This document shows, in pieces, positions 13,882-22,247 of a DNA stretch of 64,000 bases. Positions within the stretch are counted from its first letter, which is position 1. Every line of letters starts with the position of its first letter. The notes below the pieces were generated by a model. It ran no database searches. It was not told the origin of the DNA and saw nothing but the letters and a program-made list of their open reading frames with translations. The DNA comes from a virus, in the IMG/VR virus record IMGVR_UViG_3300045049_000234, positions 47,180 to 111,179 of that record; one strand, given 5' to 3'. The translations under genes were made by a program, and so were the position numbers.

Positions 13882-15366
13882 CTACCGGTTGCGCCGCCGG
13901 TTTGCCGAGCCCAACGGGTTGAACGGGACGGGGATGTCCTCGTCCTCGCGCCAGTGGAGCTGTCCGACGCTCTTCCCCGACAGGAACGCGTTCCACGCCT
14001 TGACGTAGAGGGCGTACTGCCCCAGCGTGGTCATGCCGCCTCGGGAGTTGGCCCGCTTCCCGGCGGCGGCGGCGTTGCCCAGTACCCGGATGAGCTTGAG
14101 TGCGGGGGAATTCGCCGACAGGTTCGCGCCGGTGATGAGCTGCTGATGCCAGATCCCGTGCGGGCCGCCGGGGTGCTCGCGGTGCGTCATGAACAACGCC
14201 GCGTACGCGGCCGTGCGGGTCATGTGCACGTGGTGCATCAGCTCGCTTGTCTGGGTGGTGTAGTAGCCCAGGTCGAAGTACGGCCCCTCCTCCCACGGCT
14301 CACCGTCGTCGCCGGGGATGCGCAGCGCGTCTACGATCTCTTCCTTGCTGTACGCGGTGTGCTCCACCTCGTAACGGCCCAGCGGATTTCCGTTGGCGTC
14401 CCGGCGGTCCAGGTTCAGGCACAGCGTGACGGCGGCGGCCAGCGCGGTCCGCGTCGGCTTGATCTCCTTGCGTTCGCCCTTGTCCGTGGTGACGTACCAG
14501 TGGAGGTCCGCCATCGCGATCGAGTCACCGGCGGTGCGCGTCTTGCCGTCGTCCATCGCGAAGAACGCCGCCGGGTCCATCCCGTACGTGGCGTAGATAG
14601 TCAGATTGAACCCCGCCTTGATGGCGGCGAGGAACCGCTGGCGGCCGTCCAACACGCATCCGTGCCAGTCGATCGCAACGCCCTGATGCGTAACGCGCCA
14701 CTGTCCCCGCCGCATGCGGCCTTCGTACTTCTCGACGGTGGAGCGCTGCGGCGGGCGCGTGTTGCACACGCTGACATCCAGCAGCTCCGCCATCTGGGCC
14801 GGGGTGAAGGTGACCAGGCGCGGCGGCTGGAGCACCGGGTAGCGCTTGTTGCCGACCCCCGGCTGCTGCGTCAGCGCAGCGGTGACCGCGTCGTTGACCG
14901 CCTGCTGATCGAGTTCGTCTTTGCTCATCACGGGTGCGCCGTTCATGTTTCGACGTTCGGGGGACTCCAGTGTGGCCTTGAGCGCCGCCACCGATGCCGG
15001 GATCGACACCTGCTCGGCGGCGCGCCTCTCCGCCTCGGCCAGGAGCTTGTCGTTCCTGTTGCGGTCCGCCAGCAGCGCCACCTTGCGCGGGTCGGGCTTG
15101 TCGTCCACCGGGCGCTCGTCCTTCCTCGGGGTCCTGCGCTGGACGCGGAAGTCAACGCCCGTGGTTCTGCGCAGATCCGCGATGGCGTTGTTCAAGCTGC
15201 GCGCGGACGAGGGTGTGGCGGAGAACACGCCGTACATCCGCTCGCCGCCGTCCTCTTCATCCCGTGTGACCTTCCAGTGGCCGCTGCCGTTGAGTTCACA
15301 CGTGAACCCGGCGGCGCGGATGCGGTCCACCAGGTCGAGCGTGTCCTGCGTACTGCCTTTGGTCAT
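13882..15366 (-). CDS. ParB-like DNA-binding/nuclease-fold protein with N-terminal HicA-like segment
   Basis: 494 residues from the ATG after GGAGGACCC; the frame extends further but without a ribosome site. Residues 1-80 (DTLDLVDRIRAAGF, GSGHWKV, SARSLNNAIADLRR) resemble the small HicA/dsRBD-like fold. Mid-protein VEKYEGRMRRGQW, VLDGRQRFLAAIKAG and DGKTRTAGD fit a ParB-like module. The long helical C terminus is unassigned. Own promoter and strong terminator. Confidence 0.72.
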   Translation of the reverse strand: MTKGSTQDTLDLVDRIRAAGFTCELNGSGHWKVTRDEEDGGERMYGVFSATPSSARSLNNAIADLRRTTGVDFRVQRRTPRKDERPVDDKPDPRKVALLADRNRNDKLLAEAERRAAEQVSIPASVAALKATLESPERRNMNGAPVMSKDELDQQAVNDAVTAALTQQPGVGNKRYPVLQPPRLVTFTPAQMAELLDVSVCNTRPPQRSTVEKYEGRMRRGQWRVTHQGVAIDWHGCVLDGRQRFLAAIKAGFNLTIYATYGMDPAAFFAMDDGKTRTAGDSIAMADLHWYVTTDKGERKEIKPTRTALAAAVTLCLNLDRRDANGNPLGRYEVEHTAYSKEEIVDALRIPGDDGEPWEEGPYFDLGYYTTQTSELMHHVHMTRTAAYAALFMTHREHPGGPHGIWHQQLITGANLSANSPALKLIRVLGNAAAAGKRANSRGGMTTLGQYALYVKAWNAFLSGKSVGQLHWREDEDIPVPFNPLGSANRRRNR

Positions 15367-15458
15367 GGGTCCTCCACGGTGTTGCCGGTTCCGGGCGCCG
15401 CCGCCGGTAGGATCGGGCGGCGTTCCCGGACGGTCGGTTCCTCGCGACCGCATCCACT

Positions 15459-15487
15459 ACCGTACGCGTATGGGTTAGCGTAGTCAA
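15459..15487 (-). promoter_or_regulatory. Promoter TTGACT-17-TACGGT
   Basis: Drives the ParB-like gene. Back-to-back with the plus-strand promoter at 15501, leaving 13 bp between the two -35 boxes. Confidence 0.78.
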
Positions 15488-15500
15488 GCGTCAATGTGTG

Positions 15501-15529
15501 TTGACCCTACTATGTCCGGGACGTACCCT
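15501..15529 (+). promoter_or_regulatory. Promoter TTGACC-17-TACCCT
   Basis: Drives the 15565 regulator candidate, divergent from the minus-strand promoter next to it. A control switch could act here. Confidence 0.78.
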
Positions 15530-15564
15530 AGTGATGATCCCGACCACGTACGGAAAGGGGACAC

Positions 15565-16095
15565 ATGACCGCGCGTGAGAACCGCCTGCCCCACCGGGGT
15601 GTTCTCGCCGGTGGCCGCGAACTGGCCGCATACGCCGAGGTCACCCCGGAGCGGGCTCGCCAGCTCACCCTCAAGAAGTGGTGGACGCTGGAACCGCTCG
15701 ACTTCATCGGCGGCCGGTTCGTCTACAGCTACCCGGCGGCCGTCCGGCTGCTGAACGACCACGGCTACCCGCGCCGCCTGCATCCGGATTTCCCGCCGCC
15801 GGTGCGCGCCCGCCGGGGCCACGCCGCGCAGGAGAACCCGCCCAAGCGCGAACACCGGGGGGTGCTGGCCGGTATCGGCGAGATCGCCCGCACCGCGTGC
15901 GTTCCCACATCCCGCGCCACCAAGATGACGCAGGAGAAGTGGTGGACCGCGCAGCCCCTGGACCATCTGGCCGGAGGCACCGTGTATTCATATCCTGACG
16001 TTGCGAAGCTCCTGGAAGACCAGGGCTACCCGCGCCGGTACAAGACGATCGGCGCCCGGATCGAGGCGCAGAACAAGGTCACTCGCGCAGGATGA
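15565..16095 (+). CDS. Duplicated HTH-like DNA-binding protein, candidate regulator
   Basis: 176 residues, ATG after GGAAAGGGGACAC. It contains two copies of one ~62-residue module (about residues 9-70 and 96-157). Each begins HRGVLAG, has a KWWT motif and ends in VYSYP...DHGYPRR or DQGYPRR. The modules look like winged-helix/MerR-type DNA-binding units. It is the only plus-strand gene in the left 20 kb and faces away from the early genes across paired promoters, the usual place for a repressor. Regulatory role is inference. Confidence 0.72.
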   Translation: MTARENRLPHRGVLAGGRELAAYAEVTPERARQLTLKKWWTLEPLDFIGGRFVYSYPAAVRLLNDHGYPRRLHPDFPPPVRARRGHAAQENPPKREHRGVLAGIGEIARTACVPTSRATKMTQEKWWTAQPLDHLAGGTVYSYPDVAKLLEDQGYPRRYKTIGARIEAQNKVTRAG

Positions 16096-16546
16096 GCGAA
16101 TAGCGCCCGTCGTCGGTCAGCAGGACCGGCCCCGCCATGGCGCGAACGTACACCGGCGTGCGGGCCGGTTCCTCATGCGCGCCCAGCAGCCATCCCCGCG
16201 CGTACGCCTCGCGCCGGTTCGACTCGATCCACCCGTGACATCCGGTGGTCCCGCTGCCGCACACGTACATCAGATTGCTGGCCCGGTTGACCGCCGGATC
16301 GGTGGTCCCGCCCGCCCGGCGCGGCTTACGGTGGTGCAGCGACACCGCACCGGCGCCCAACGGCGCCCCGCACCGTTCGCACCGCCCGCCGCACCGTTCC
16401 CACACCATTTCGCGTACGTCCCGGCTCGGTCCGGTGTAGCGGCGCGGCTTGGCGCCGTCGGCGCGGTGCGCGCCCTTGGACTTCAGCGGGGTGCGGCGGA
16501 CAAGTCCTCTGCGTCGCGGGTCTCCGCCCGCCGTTCCCGGTTCCAC
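16079..16546 (-). CDS. HNH endonuclease
   Basis: About 155 residues with an uncertain start: GTG at 16546 overlaps the end of the WhiB gene by 64 nt, and no other ATG/GTG lies close. Core CGGRCERCG ... LHHRKPR ... SNLMYVCGSGTTGCHGWIE is an HNH nuclease with two CxxC zinc knuckles. Its 3' end overlaps the convergent plus-strand gene by 17 nt. HNH proteins in phages serve in packaging or as homing nucleases; this one is not beside the terminase. Confidence 0.8.
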   Translation of the reverse strand: MEPGTAGGDPRRRGLVRRTPLKSKGAHRADGAKPRRYTGPSRDVREMVWERCGGRCERCGAPLGAGAVSLHHRKPRRAGGTTDPAVNRASNLMYVCGSGTTGCHGWIESNRREAYARGWLLGAHEEPARTPVYVRAMAGPVLLTDDGRYSLILRE

Positions 16547-16746
16547 ATCCGACCCCCCGCCACGCCGATGAACTTGCGGTCCCGCCGCGCCCAGTCTAGA
16601 CACTGGCGCGAGACGGGACACCCGTGGCAGTAGCCCATCGCCGCGACGCGGTCCGCCTCGTTCTCCCCGTCGAACAGCCACGGGTCGGCGCCCCGGCACG
16701 CGGCGTCGGCGCGCCAGGGCTCCCGTCCCATCGCGATCGTGATCAC
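16483..16746 (-). CDS. WhiB-like iron-sulfur transcription factor
   Basis: 87 residues, GTG overlapping the upstream stop (GTGA). DAACRGADPWLF, then CHGCPVSRQCLDWA supply the four cysteines (C...CxxCxxxxxC) that hold a [4Fe-4S] cluster in Wbl proteins. GVAGGRMW matches the GVWGG turn and an arginine-rich tail follows. Wbl proteins bind sigma factor region 4 and occur in actinobacteria and their phages, where they alter host transcription. Confidence 0.9.
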   Translation of the reverse strand: MITIAMGREPWRADAACRGADPWLFDGENEADRVAAMGYCHGCPVSRQCLDWARRDRKFIGVAGGRMWNRERRAETRDAEDLSAAPR

Positions 16747-17027
16747 GCGTCCGCCGCCGTGCGCGCCTTGCGGATCTGCGCGCGGGCGCGGGCGATGTGC
16801 ACACGCACCTGATCCGGCCGTGCGCGCTGGTCCCACCGAGGGCGCCCCGGCACGCGGTAACCCTCCGGCAGCGGCGTGCGCCAGCCGTCGGCCTTCAGGC
16901 TGCGCACCACCGCGCGGGCGTACGGCGCGGCCTCAGCCTCGTCGCGCGTGAAGCCCCACACGGTCAAGGCGCGTGCGAACCGCGCCTCCAGGTCTCGCCA
17001 TGCGGCAGCGCTCTGCGGCGCCATCAC
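16743..17027 (-). CDS. Hypothetical basic protein
   Basis: 94 residues, coupled to its neighbours by 4-nt overlaps on both sides. Highly Arg/Ala rich and helical (VHIARARAQIRKARTAADA). May bind nucleic acid. No family recognised. Confidence 0.65.
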   Translation of the reverse strand: MMAPQSAAAWRDLEARFARALTVWGFTRDEAEAAPYARAVVRSLKADGWRTPLPEGYRVPGRPRWDQRARPDQVRVHIARARAQIRKARTAADA

Positions 17028-17482
17028 GTCACCCCTTTCCGTAAGAGTGCTTCCTGGTACATACCCTGGTATTCGTCCATATGCTCGTCGCGCAGTGTGC
17101 GCGCCGCGCGGTACAGCGCCACCGACCGCTTGCCGTCCCCGCGCGCCAGTTCTTCGTCCTTCAGCTCCTCATACCGCTGCGGGTAGCGCGCCTTGAGCCG
17201 GGACAGCGCCTCGTGGTTGGCGTTGGACCGGTCGTTGGCGCGGCGGCGGTTGGCAGGGATCTGCCGGTACGCCGCGACGCGGTCCGCCTCTCGCTGGAGG
17301 TATCCCGGATCGAACGCGATCCGGTCGCGCCGCCGCCGCGCCACGTGCTTGTTGTGGCACTCCTTGCACCGGCCGTAGACGTCGATGCGCCCGTCGGCCC
17401 GGTGGCTGGAGTAGAAACCGGTGTCGATGTCCTTGGGCAGACCGCAGCCGCTGCACACCTTCGTATCCGTCTGCGCGGCCAT
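17024..17482 (-). CDS. Zinc-finger protein with HNH/endonuclease-VII-like N terminus
   Basis: 152 residues from ATG after AAGGGCGGGAT. CSGCG ... CKECHN (residues ~10-42) is the zinc-binding start often seen in recombination endonuclease VII-like phage proteins. The remainder is basic and helical, without the usual second half (CxNCH). May be a nuclease that lost its C-terminal part or a plain DNA-binding protein. Confidence 0.68.
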   Translation of the reverse strand: MAAQTDTKVCSGCGLPKDIDTGFYSSHRADGRIDVYGRCKECHNKHVARRRRDRIAFDPGYLQREADRVAAYRQIPANRRRANDRSNANHEALSRLKARYPQRYEELKDEELARGDGKRSVALYRAARTLRDEHMDEYQGMYQEALLRKGVT

Positions 17483-17564
17483 ATCCCGCCCTTCGTTCCT
17501 GGTCGTTGATCTGTCCCTAGCGTACTGCACGCTTTGCCAGACAGAACAGATCAACGCAGGAACA

Positions 17565-17783
17565 TCAGAACTGCGGATCGGGGTCCAGCGGACCCCACGG
17601 CGGGCGGAACGGCGCCGACTTCGCGCCCACCGCGTCCGCGCGGGACGGATGGACGAACAGCGTCACCGGCTGCTTGCCCCGGCGGCAGGTGATCACCTTC
17701 TCGCACCACTGGCCCGCCGCCGCGCCGCACCACGGGCAGCGCACGCCCAACGCGGGTGGACGTCCAACACCTGTCATCGTCAT
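17565..17783 (-). CDS. Small zinc-finger protein
   Basis: 72 residues. CPWCGAAAGQWCEK followed by H and R residues matches the short bacterial zinc finger CPxCxAxxGxxC common in actinobacteria. Coupled to 17780 by overlap. Confidence 0.72.
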   Translation of the reverse strand: MTMTGVGRPPALGVRCPWCGAAAGQWCEKVITCRRGKQPVTLFVHPSRADAVGAKSAPFRPPWGPLDPDPQF

Positions 17784-18199
17784 TCGCTGCCTCCTGGCGG
17801 GAGCGGGAACATTTTCGACATCAGTGCGCGCAGCGGGCGGGGACGCGCCGTGCCGTCGTCGTACGGCCGCGTGCGCCCCTCGCGCAGCGCGGCCAGGTAC
17901 GCGGGCACGTCGTCCGGATCGGCGTCCGGGATCGCGTCCTCAATCGTTTCCATCATGGTCTTGCCGGGGTCCACCCGCGCCGCCGCGTCGGCCTGCCGGT
18001 TCTTCACGAAGATCACGATGTGGGCGGGCATGATCCGGTCCTGTGACGCCGCGTAGTGCGCGATCACCGCGTCCTTGGCGTCCGCGTAGTCGAACCTCCC
18101 GACGATCATCGACCACGCCGCGATGTCCGATTCCCCGATCTTGCGCTGATCGTACGTCGCCATCAGCGCAAGCAGCTTGCCGACTTCGGATGCGTCCAC
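17780..18199 (-). CDS. Helicase-loader-like replication accessory protein
   Basis: 139 residues. ATYDQRKIGESDIAAWSMIVGRFDYADAKDAVIAHYA followed by IMPAHIV fits a helical family next to replication initiators in actinophages and resembles the phage G39P/loader fold. It lies 3 nt downstream of the initiator gene. Probably assists loading of the replicative helicase; function inferred from context. Confidence 0.68.
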   Translation of the reverse strand: MDASEVGKLLALMATYDQRKIGESDIAAWSMIVGRFDYADAKDAVIAHYAASQDRIMPAHIVIFVKNRQADAAARVDPGKTMMETIEDAIPDADPDDVPAYLAALREGRTRPYDDGTARPRPLRALMSKMFPLPPGGSE

Positions 18200-18202
18200 G
18201 GG

Positions 18203-19237
18203 TCAGAACCCTTCGATCTCACCGCGACGGCGGCGCCGATCCAGCTCGCCGAAATCCACGTTGCCGTACTTCTCGATGAACAGACGGGTGGCCTCCGCCG
18301 CCATGTCCACGCGCTCGTCCGTGGTGGACCGGGGTACCGGCACCGGGTCCGGCTCGTCGTCCCACTGCTCGGCGTTGAGCCACGTCGCGGGGTGCGGAAT
18401 CCACCGCGCCTCGGTGTGCTTGTTCCACACCGCGAACTGCCTGGCGGCGTCGATCATCACCTGTGCCGTGGTCTTGGTCAGCGCCTTCTCCCACGCCTTG
18501 CGCGCGGCGCCCTTCTTCACCCGGCGCGGATACGCCCGCCACCACTCTTCGAACCGGTCCGGGTCGTTCTGCGGCGTCAGGGGGCCGTCCACGATGTCGC
18601 GGATCACATCGACGGGGATCAGTTCGGGCTGCTCGTACACGGGTTCCTCCTGCGGCTCGATGTCGATGGGGTCAATCATGGCAGCGGACTTCCACGGCGC
18701 AACGGCGGGCGCCATGTGGTCCATCCACCCGCCTTTGCGCAGCTCGCGCAGCTCGGTGCGGATCGTGGACGGCTTGCACGGCTTGCCGTTCCAGAACCCG
18801 CACACCGCCGTCATGGCGTCCACCGTCGGGTCCGGCGCGCGGCGCATCCGCGCCTGCCCGACCATCGCCAACACGCGCAGCCCACGGGCCGTGAGCGCCA
18901 TCACGGCGTCCACCGGGACGGGGCACCAGTGTTCGAGGCCGTAGGGCGTCACGCGGCGCGGCAGGGGCTTGAACTTGCGCCTGCGCCCGACGCCGACCAA
19001 CCGGCGGTTCACCAGCCAGGTAAGGCACTGCTTGACGCGCACCGGGTTCATCCGCAACTGCGCGGCGATGGCCAGCGCACCGGAGCGGCACCATCCGTCG
19101 TGGGACGCCAGGTAGCAGTACACGCGCACGGCTTCGCTGGGCGTGGACGGGTCGTTGACCATCCACTGAGGCACCTTGATCCACCGGTTCGAGTGCCGGT
19201 CCTCGCGGGGGCGCCGACCACGGCGCTTGCGCGTCAG
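18203..19237 (-). CDS. Replication initiator/replisome organiser
   Basis: About 344 residues if started at CTG 19237; the first GTG is at 19174 but cuts off RHSNRWIKVPQW. An N-terminal winged helix is followed by an acidic linker. C-terminal FEEWWRAYPRRVKKGAARKAWEKAL ... WIPHPATWLNAEQWDDE is the signature of phage replisome organisers/DnaD-like proteins. A CTG overlapping the stop of a 30-codon leader as CTGA suggests coupled initiation at a rare codon. Start is uncertain; family is clear. Confidence 0.8.
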   Translation of the reverse strand: MTRKRRGRRPREDRHSNRWIKVPQWMVNDPSTPSEAVRVYCYLASHDGWCRSGALAIAAQLRMNPVRVKQCLTWLVNRRLVGVGRRRKFKPLPRRVTPYGLEHWCPVPVDAVMALTARGLRVLAMVGQARMRRAPDPTVDAMTAVCGFWNGKPCKPSTIRTELRELRKGGWMDHMAPAVAPWKSAAMIDPIDIEPQEEPVYEQPELIPVDVIRDIVDGPLTPQNDPDRFEEWWRAYPRRVKKGAARKAWEKALTKTTAQVMIDAARQFAVWNKHTEARWIPHPATWLNAEQWDDEPDPVPVPRSTTDERVDMAAEATRLFIEKYGNVDFGELDRRRRRGEIEGF

Positions 19238-19326
19238 GACGATAAGACAGGCTCCGAACGAGTCTCGGACTCGCGGCCCATAGCAGGGGGGACGGCACCG
19301 GCGCTTGTGGTGATCGCGTCAATCAC
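19234..19326 (-). CDS. Putative 30-residue leader peptide of the initiator gene
   Basis: GTG after AAGGGGATTGTATC, ending TGA overlapping the proposed CTG start of the initiator. Sequence VIDAITTSAGAVPPAMGRES... is unremarkable. It may exist to deliver ribosomes to the CTG. Short, so weakly supported. Confidence 0.4.
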   Translation of the reverse strand: MIDAITTSAGAVPPAMGRESETRSEPVLSS

Positions 19327-19658
19327 GATACAATCCCCTTACTTTGTTGTTGCATATCACCGCCGGTCCGTGCCAACTGATCCGGCGGTGATTTGTTTAG
19401 GTTCGCGCCCACGGGTTATCCGTAGGGATTCGCCCGATGAGCTGGGCGTTCACGTTACCGCCGCCGCTGATCACAGCGCAAGCCCCCCGATCGCCGTGTC
19501 GCTGACACCTCGTCAGTGGCACACGCCGCGCACGCGCGGCAACGCCGCGTGTATTTAGGGGTGGTCTAGTAGTTGTTCTACCTACCTACGGATTAGACGG
19601 GGTACAAAAGCTAACCCCCCGTCGGTACCTAAAAACTGACGGCGTGTGACGTGCAAAA
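19327..19658. other. Gene-free, AT-richer region with hairpins (candidate origin)
   Basis: About 330 bp between replication and small genes with no credible frame. It holds an 11-bp perfect hairpin (19356-19392, ATCACCGCCGG arms), runs such as TTTGTTTAGG and TACAAAAGCTAAC, and short repeats GGTACAAAA/GGTACCTAAAAA. Placement next to the initiator gene suggests a replication origin; no iteron set is obvious. Confidence 0.45.
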
Positions 19659-19686
19659 ACCCCCGCCCGGCGGTGCGGGCGGGGGT
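19659..19686 (-). terminator. GC hairpin terminator
   Basis: ACCCCCGCCCG/CGGGCGGGGGT with a 6-nt loop; on the minus strand no T run follows the AC side except TTTTT (plus-strand AAAAA just left). Ends the 19697-20299 unit. Confidence 0.75.
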
Positions 19687-19696
19687 CGGCGGGTGC

Positions 19697-20053
19697 CTAG
19701 CGGCGGGCCGCGTCGCGGATGATGTCGGTCAGGCGCCACGCGGCGTTGTGCGAGCGGCGACCGAGGGATTCGATCACCGCGCGGGCGACACGGCCGCGCT
19801 CTGGCAGGCGGTGGCGCACGGCTTCGACGATCGAGCACACCAGCGCGTCCAGTTCGGCGTCGCCGGTGCGGTACTGGCGGTGGTGCACTCCGTCCGGCGC
19901 GGCGCGCGCCGCACGGGCGGCCAGGACGCGCAGCACGCGCCGCTGTAGTTCGTCCGTGCGCGCGTGCCACGCGAGGCGGAATGCGTACCGGTCGTCGATG
20001 CCGGTCAACTGGTCGGCGATGGCCTGGACGGCGATGCGTTCGGCGTCGTCCAT
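19697..20053 (-). CDS. Hypothetical helical protein
   Basis: 118 residues, ATG, Arg/Ala rich. ERIAVQAIADQLTGIDDRYAFRLAWHAR suggests an all-helical fold. No family recognised. Confidence 0.65.
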   Translation of the reverse strand: MDDAERIAVQAIADQLTGIDDRYAFRLAWHARTDELQRRVLRVLAARAARAAPDGVHHRQYRTGDAELDALVCSIVEAVRHRLPERGRVARAVIESLGRRSHNAAWRLTDIIRDAARR

Positions 20054-20056
20054 GCT

Positions 20057-20299
20057 CTATGCCGCAGTGCGCAGCGCGCCGTCCGCGTAGTTGTCCACGT
20101 CGCGGAGCACGTCGGCGACCACCCACCCCCCGGCGCACATGTTGGCGACGTCGCTCCACCGCTCGATCGCGACGTACTGGGCGCCGGGGCACTGGCGTAC
20201 GGCGTAGCGCAGTGCGCCGATCAGCGTACTTTCCGGATGGAACGTGCGTGCGTTGTCGCGGTGGACAGCGACCTGATAGACGGCCGGACGGTCGCGCAT
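20057..20299 (-). CDS. Hypothetical protein
   Basis: 80 residues from ATG after AAGGAGGATGT. Contains YVAIERWSDVANMCAGGWVVADVLRDVDNY. First gene of the leftward unit whose promoter is at 20342. No family recognised. Confidence 0.65.
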   Translation of the reverse strand: MRDRPAVYQVAVHRDNARTFHPESTLIGALRYAVRQCPGAQYVAIERWSDVANMCAGGWVVADVLRDVDNYADGALRTAA

Positions 20300-20341
20300 A
20301 CATCCTCCTTGATCGGTGCCGTGGTGGGACACGCGTGTGGT

Positions 20342-20370
20342 AACGTAGCGCGTTGCATTAGCACGCGCAA
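20342..20370 (-). promoter_or_regulatory. Promoter TTGCGC-17-TACGTT
   Basis: Spacer GTGCTAATG keeps the common GCTAA element. Drives 20299 leftward, divergent from the plus-strand block. Confidence 0.65.
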
Positions 20371-20433
20371 TAGCTAAATGAGGATGGATCGGCTAAGCTA
20401 GGCGATCCGCCCCACGGGATACAGGAGGAACCC

Positions 20434-20703
20434 GTGATCATCCCTACGATGGAACCCGACCGTCGCGGCCCGAAACGTTCGATGGACCGCGCGCACACCG
20501 TGGACGCCGCGTGGACGGCGCTGATGCTCGACGTCGAGTTCGGCATGGCGCCGATGCGCCCCGTCGTGCGCAGCGCGGCGTACCGCGCCGGTGAGCTGCG
20601 CCTGGCCGTCCAGTGCCGCCGCCGTGTCGCGTCGGTGCGCCGGTTGTTCGACGCCACATTCCCGCCGTACCGCGCCGCCGCCGCGAAGCTGGCGCACCCG
20701 TGA
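20434..20703 (+). CDS. Hypothetical basic protein
   Basis: 89 residues, GTG after AGGAGGAACCC. Arg-rich, helical (CRRRVASVRRLFDATFPPYRAAAAKLAHP). First gene of the long rightward block. No family recognised. Confidence 0.65.
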   Translation: MIIPTMEPDRRGPKRSMDRAHTVDAAWTALMLDVEFGMAPMRPVVRSAAYRAGELRLAVQCRRRVASVRRLFDATFPPYRAAAAKLAHP

Positions 20704-20924
20704 CCGCCATGCGCCAGGGGCGCAACCAGGACGGCGCGCCCGCGTGGTCGTACACGGACGTGGACGGGGACCTGATGGCCGTGTTCCCCGCGCACCTGCC
20801 CGACGGACGCAAGGGCGTCAACCTGCGCACGGCCGTGCGAGGGTGCACGGTCACCGCCGACGACGTTGAGGACTTCATCGCCTCGGTGCGCGCGGCCGTG
20901 GCGAACGCGCAGGGCGCCCGATGA
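20700..20924 (+). CDS. Hypothetical protein
   Basis: 74 residues from GTG overlapping the previous stop; ATG at 20709 is possible. Beta-rich with DVDGDLMAVFPAHLPDGRKGVNLRT and a helical tail. No family recognised. Confidence 0.62.
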   Translation: MTAMRQGRNQDGAPAWSYTDVDGDLMAVFPAHLPDGRKGVNLRTAVRGCTVTADDVEDFIASVRAAVANAQGAR

Positions 20925-21772
20925 ACCGCAGCATGTACCGCCGCGCCGTCCGACACGCGCGGCGCACATGGGACTGGGACGTCATGGACGCCGGACGCGT
21001 CACGTTCGTCGCGGTGTTCCCGAACACGAACACCGGCTATCTCGGCATCGACGGCGACGGCACTCCGTTCGGCGACTTCGCGGGCGGCCTGGACCTGGAC
21101 GGCTTCCGGCCGATCAGCGACTACTGCTGGTGGCGCCCCGACGGCCCGTCGAACGTGTGGGGTGCGGGCACCGCCGCCGTGGCGCTGCGCGGCTACGACA
21201 TCGACGGGCACGTGAAGCCGGACGAGCTGTGGTACGCGCACTTCGATCCGGACGACGACGAACACCGGTACCCCGGCATCGGGTGGTACGGCGGCATCCT
21301 GGACAAACCGCACCGCATCCGCAGCGCGACCGGCGCGCGCCTGGTCACCGATCCCACGGAGTTCGGCGCCGCCACGGCGTTGTGGGACCTGATCGAGAAA
21401 GATCACGGGTTCGCCCCGTTCATGGACGCGTGGCTGTTCGACTCCCGCGACTTCGGCGGCAAGTGGTACATGCCCCTGGAGTGGGAGGCGGACGAGCGCA
21501 GTTGCGAGCTGGCCGACGTCGTTGAGCTGATGGACGGGTGGCGCCGCCGGTACGGGGCGAAGATCCACGTCTACGGGATGCACGCGCAGAAGCCTTACGC
21601 GGTCCCCGAACCCGGCGGGGGCACCCGCAACGTCAAGCGCGTGCACCACGGCGGGCCGTCCGACGGGCACATGTACCACGCGCAGTCGGCCACCGAATTC
21701 CTGCGCTCATATAAGGCGTGGAAGTCCGGCGACCTCGACAACTGGCATCCGGACTGGCGCAGCTACTGGTAG
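20921..21772 (+). CDS. Hypothetical protein
   Basis: 283 residues, ATG overlapping the previous stop. Trp/Asp/Gly rich and acidic; contains GIGWYGGILDKPHRIRS and ALWDLIEKDHGFAPFMDAWLFDSRDFGGKW. Likely soluble. No family recognised. Confidence 0.68.
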   Translation: MNRSMYRRAVRHARRTWDWDVMDAGRVTFVAVFPNTNTGYLGIDGDGTPFGDFAGGLDLDGFRPISDYCWWRPDGPSNVWGAGTAAVALRGYDIDGHVKPDELWYAHFDPDDDEHRYPGIGWYGGILDKPHRIRSATGARLVTDPTEFGAATALWDLIEKDHGFAPFMDAWLFDSRDFGGKWYMPLEWEADERSCELADVVELMDGWRRRYGAKIHVYGMHAQKPYAVPEPGGGTRNVKRVHHGGPSDGHMYHAQSATEFLRSYKAWKSGDLDNWHPDWRSYW

Positions 21773-21780
21773 GAGGAACG

Positions 21781-22110
21781 TTGTCCCGTCATTTCAAGAA
21801 GTCCGTGAAGGACCCGGCACTGACGATCGGCTACGGCTACGACCGGCCGATGGGCGGGTTCTTCGCGTGGATCGGCCCCGACGGCGGGGACTGCGAGCCG
21901 GAGGAACTGGTGCTGGACGTCGGCAACCTGCCCGGCGAGGTGCCAGACCCCGAGTATCTGTCGGCGCTGATCGATGCCGCCGGGCACGGCGCGCTGAGCG
22001 CGCAGGAGATCGCCGTACTGTACGCCGACGCGAACATGGAAGGACCGCCGCAGCGCACGCCGTCACTTCAGGCGCTGATGGACGCGATGACCGGCGTCAC
22101 GCGCCCGTGA
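21781..22110 (+). CDS. Hypothetical protein
   Basis: 109 residues from TTG 21781, chosen because AGGAGGAACG precedes it and it follows the previous stop by 8 nt. Acidic; PMGGFFAWIGPDGGDCEPEELVLDVG. No family recognised. Confidence 0.62.
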   Translation: MSRHFKKSVKDPALTIGYGYDRPMGGFFAWIGPDGGDCEPEELVLDVGNLPGEVPDPEYLSALIDAAGHGALSAQEIAVLYADANMEGPPQRTPSLQALMDAMTGVTRP

Positions 22111-22159
22111 GTGCGTGTACTGCGGCACTTGCGGTTGCGGTTACCCCGGTGAATATGGG

Positions 22160-22188
22160 TTGTGTCCGCTATCGGATTGCGCTACGCT
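22160..22188 (+). promoter_or_regulatory. Promoter TTGTGT-17-TACGCT
   Basis: CCGCTATC spacer start; drives the 22248 gene. Confidence 0.65.
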
Positions 22189-22247
22189 AGTTAACACGAC
22201 GGGGGGATTGACGAACCCCCGACATCCGACGACATCGGAGGAACCCC

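Noticed and set aside
22115-22190. Small Cys-rich gene upstream of 22248
   Set aside because: It resembles the start of the next protein but has no stop before running through the promoter and leader; treated as a possible decayed duplicate.
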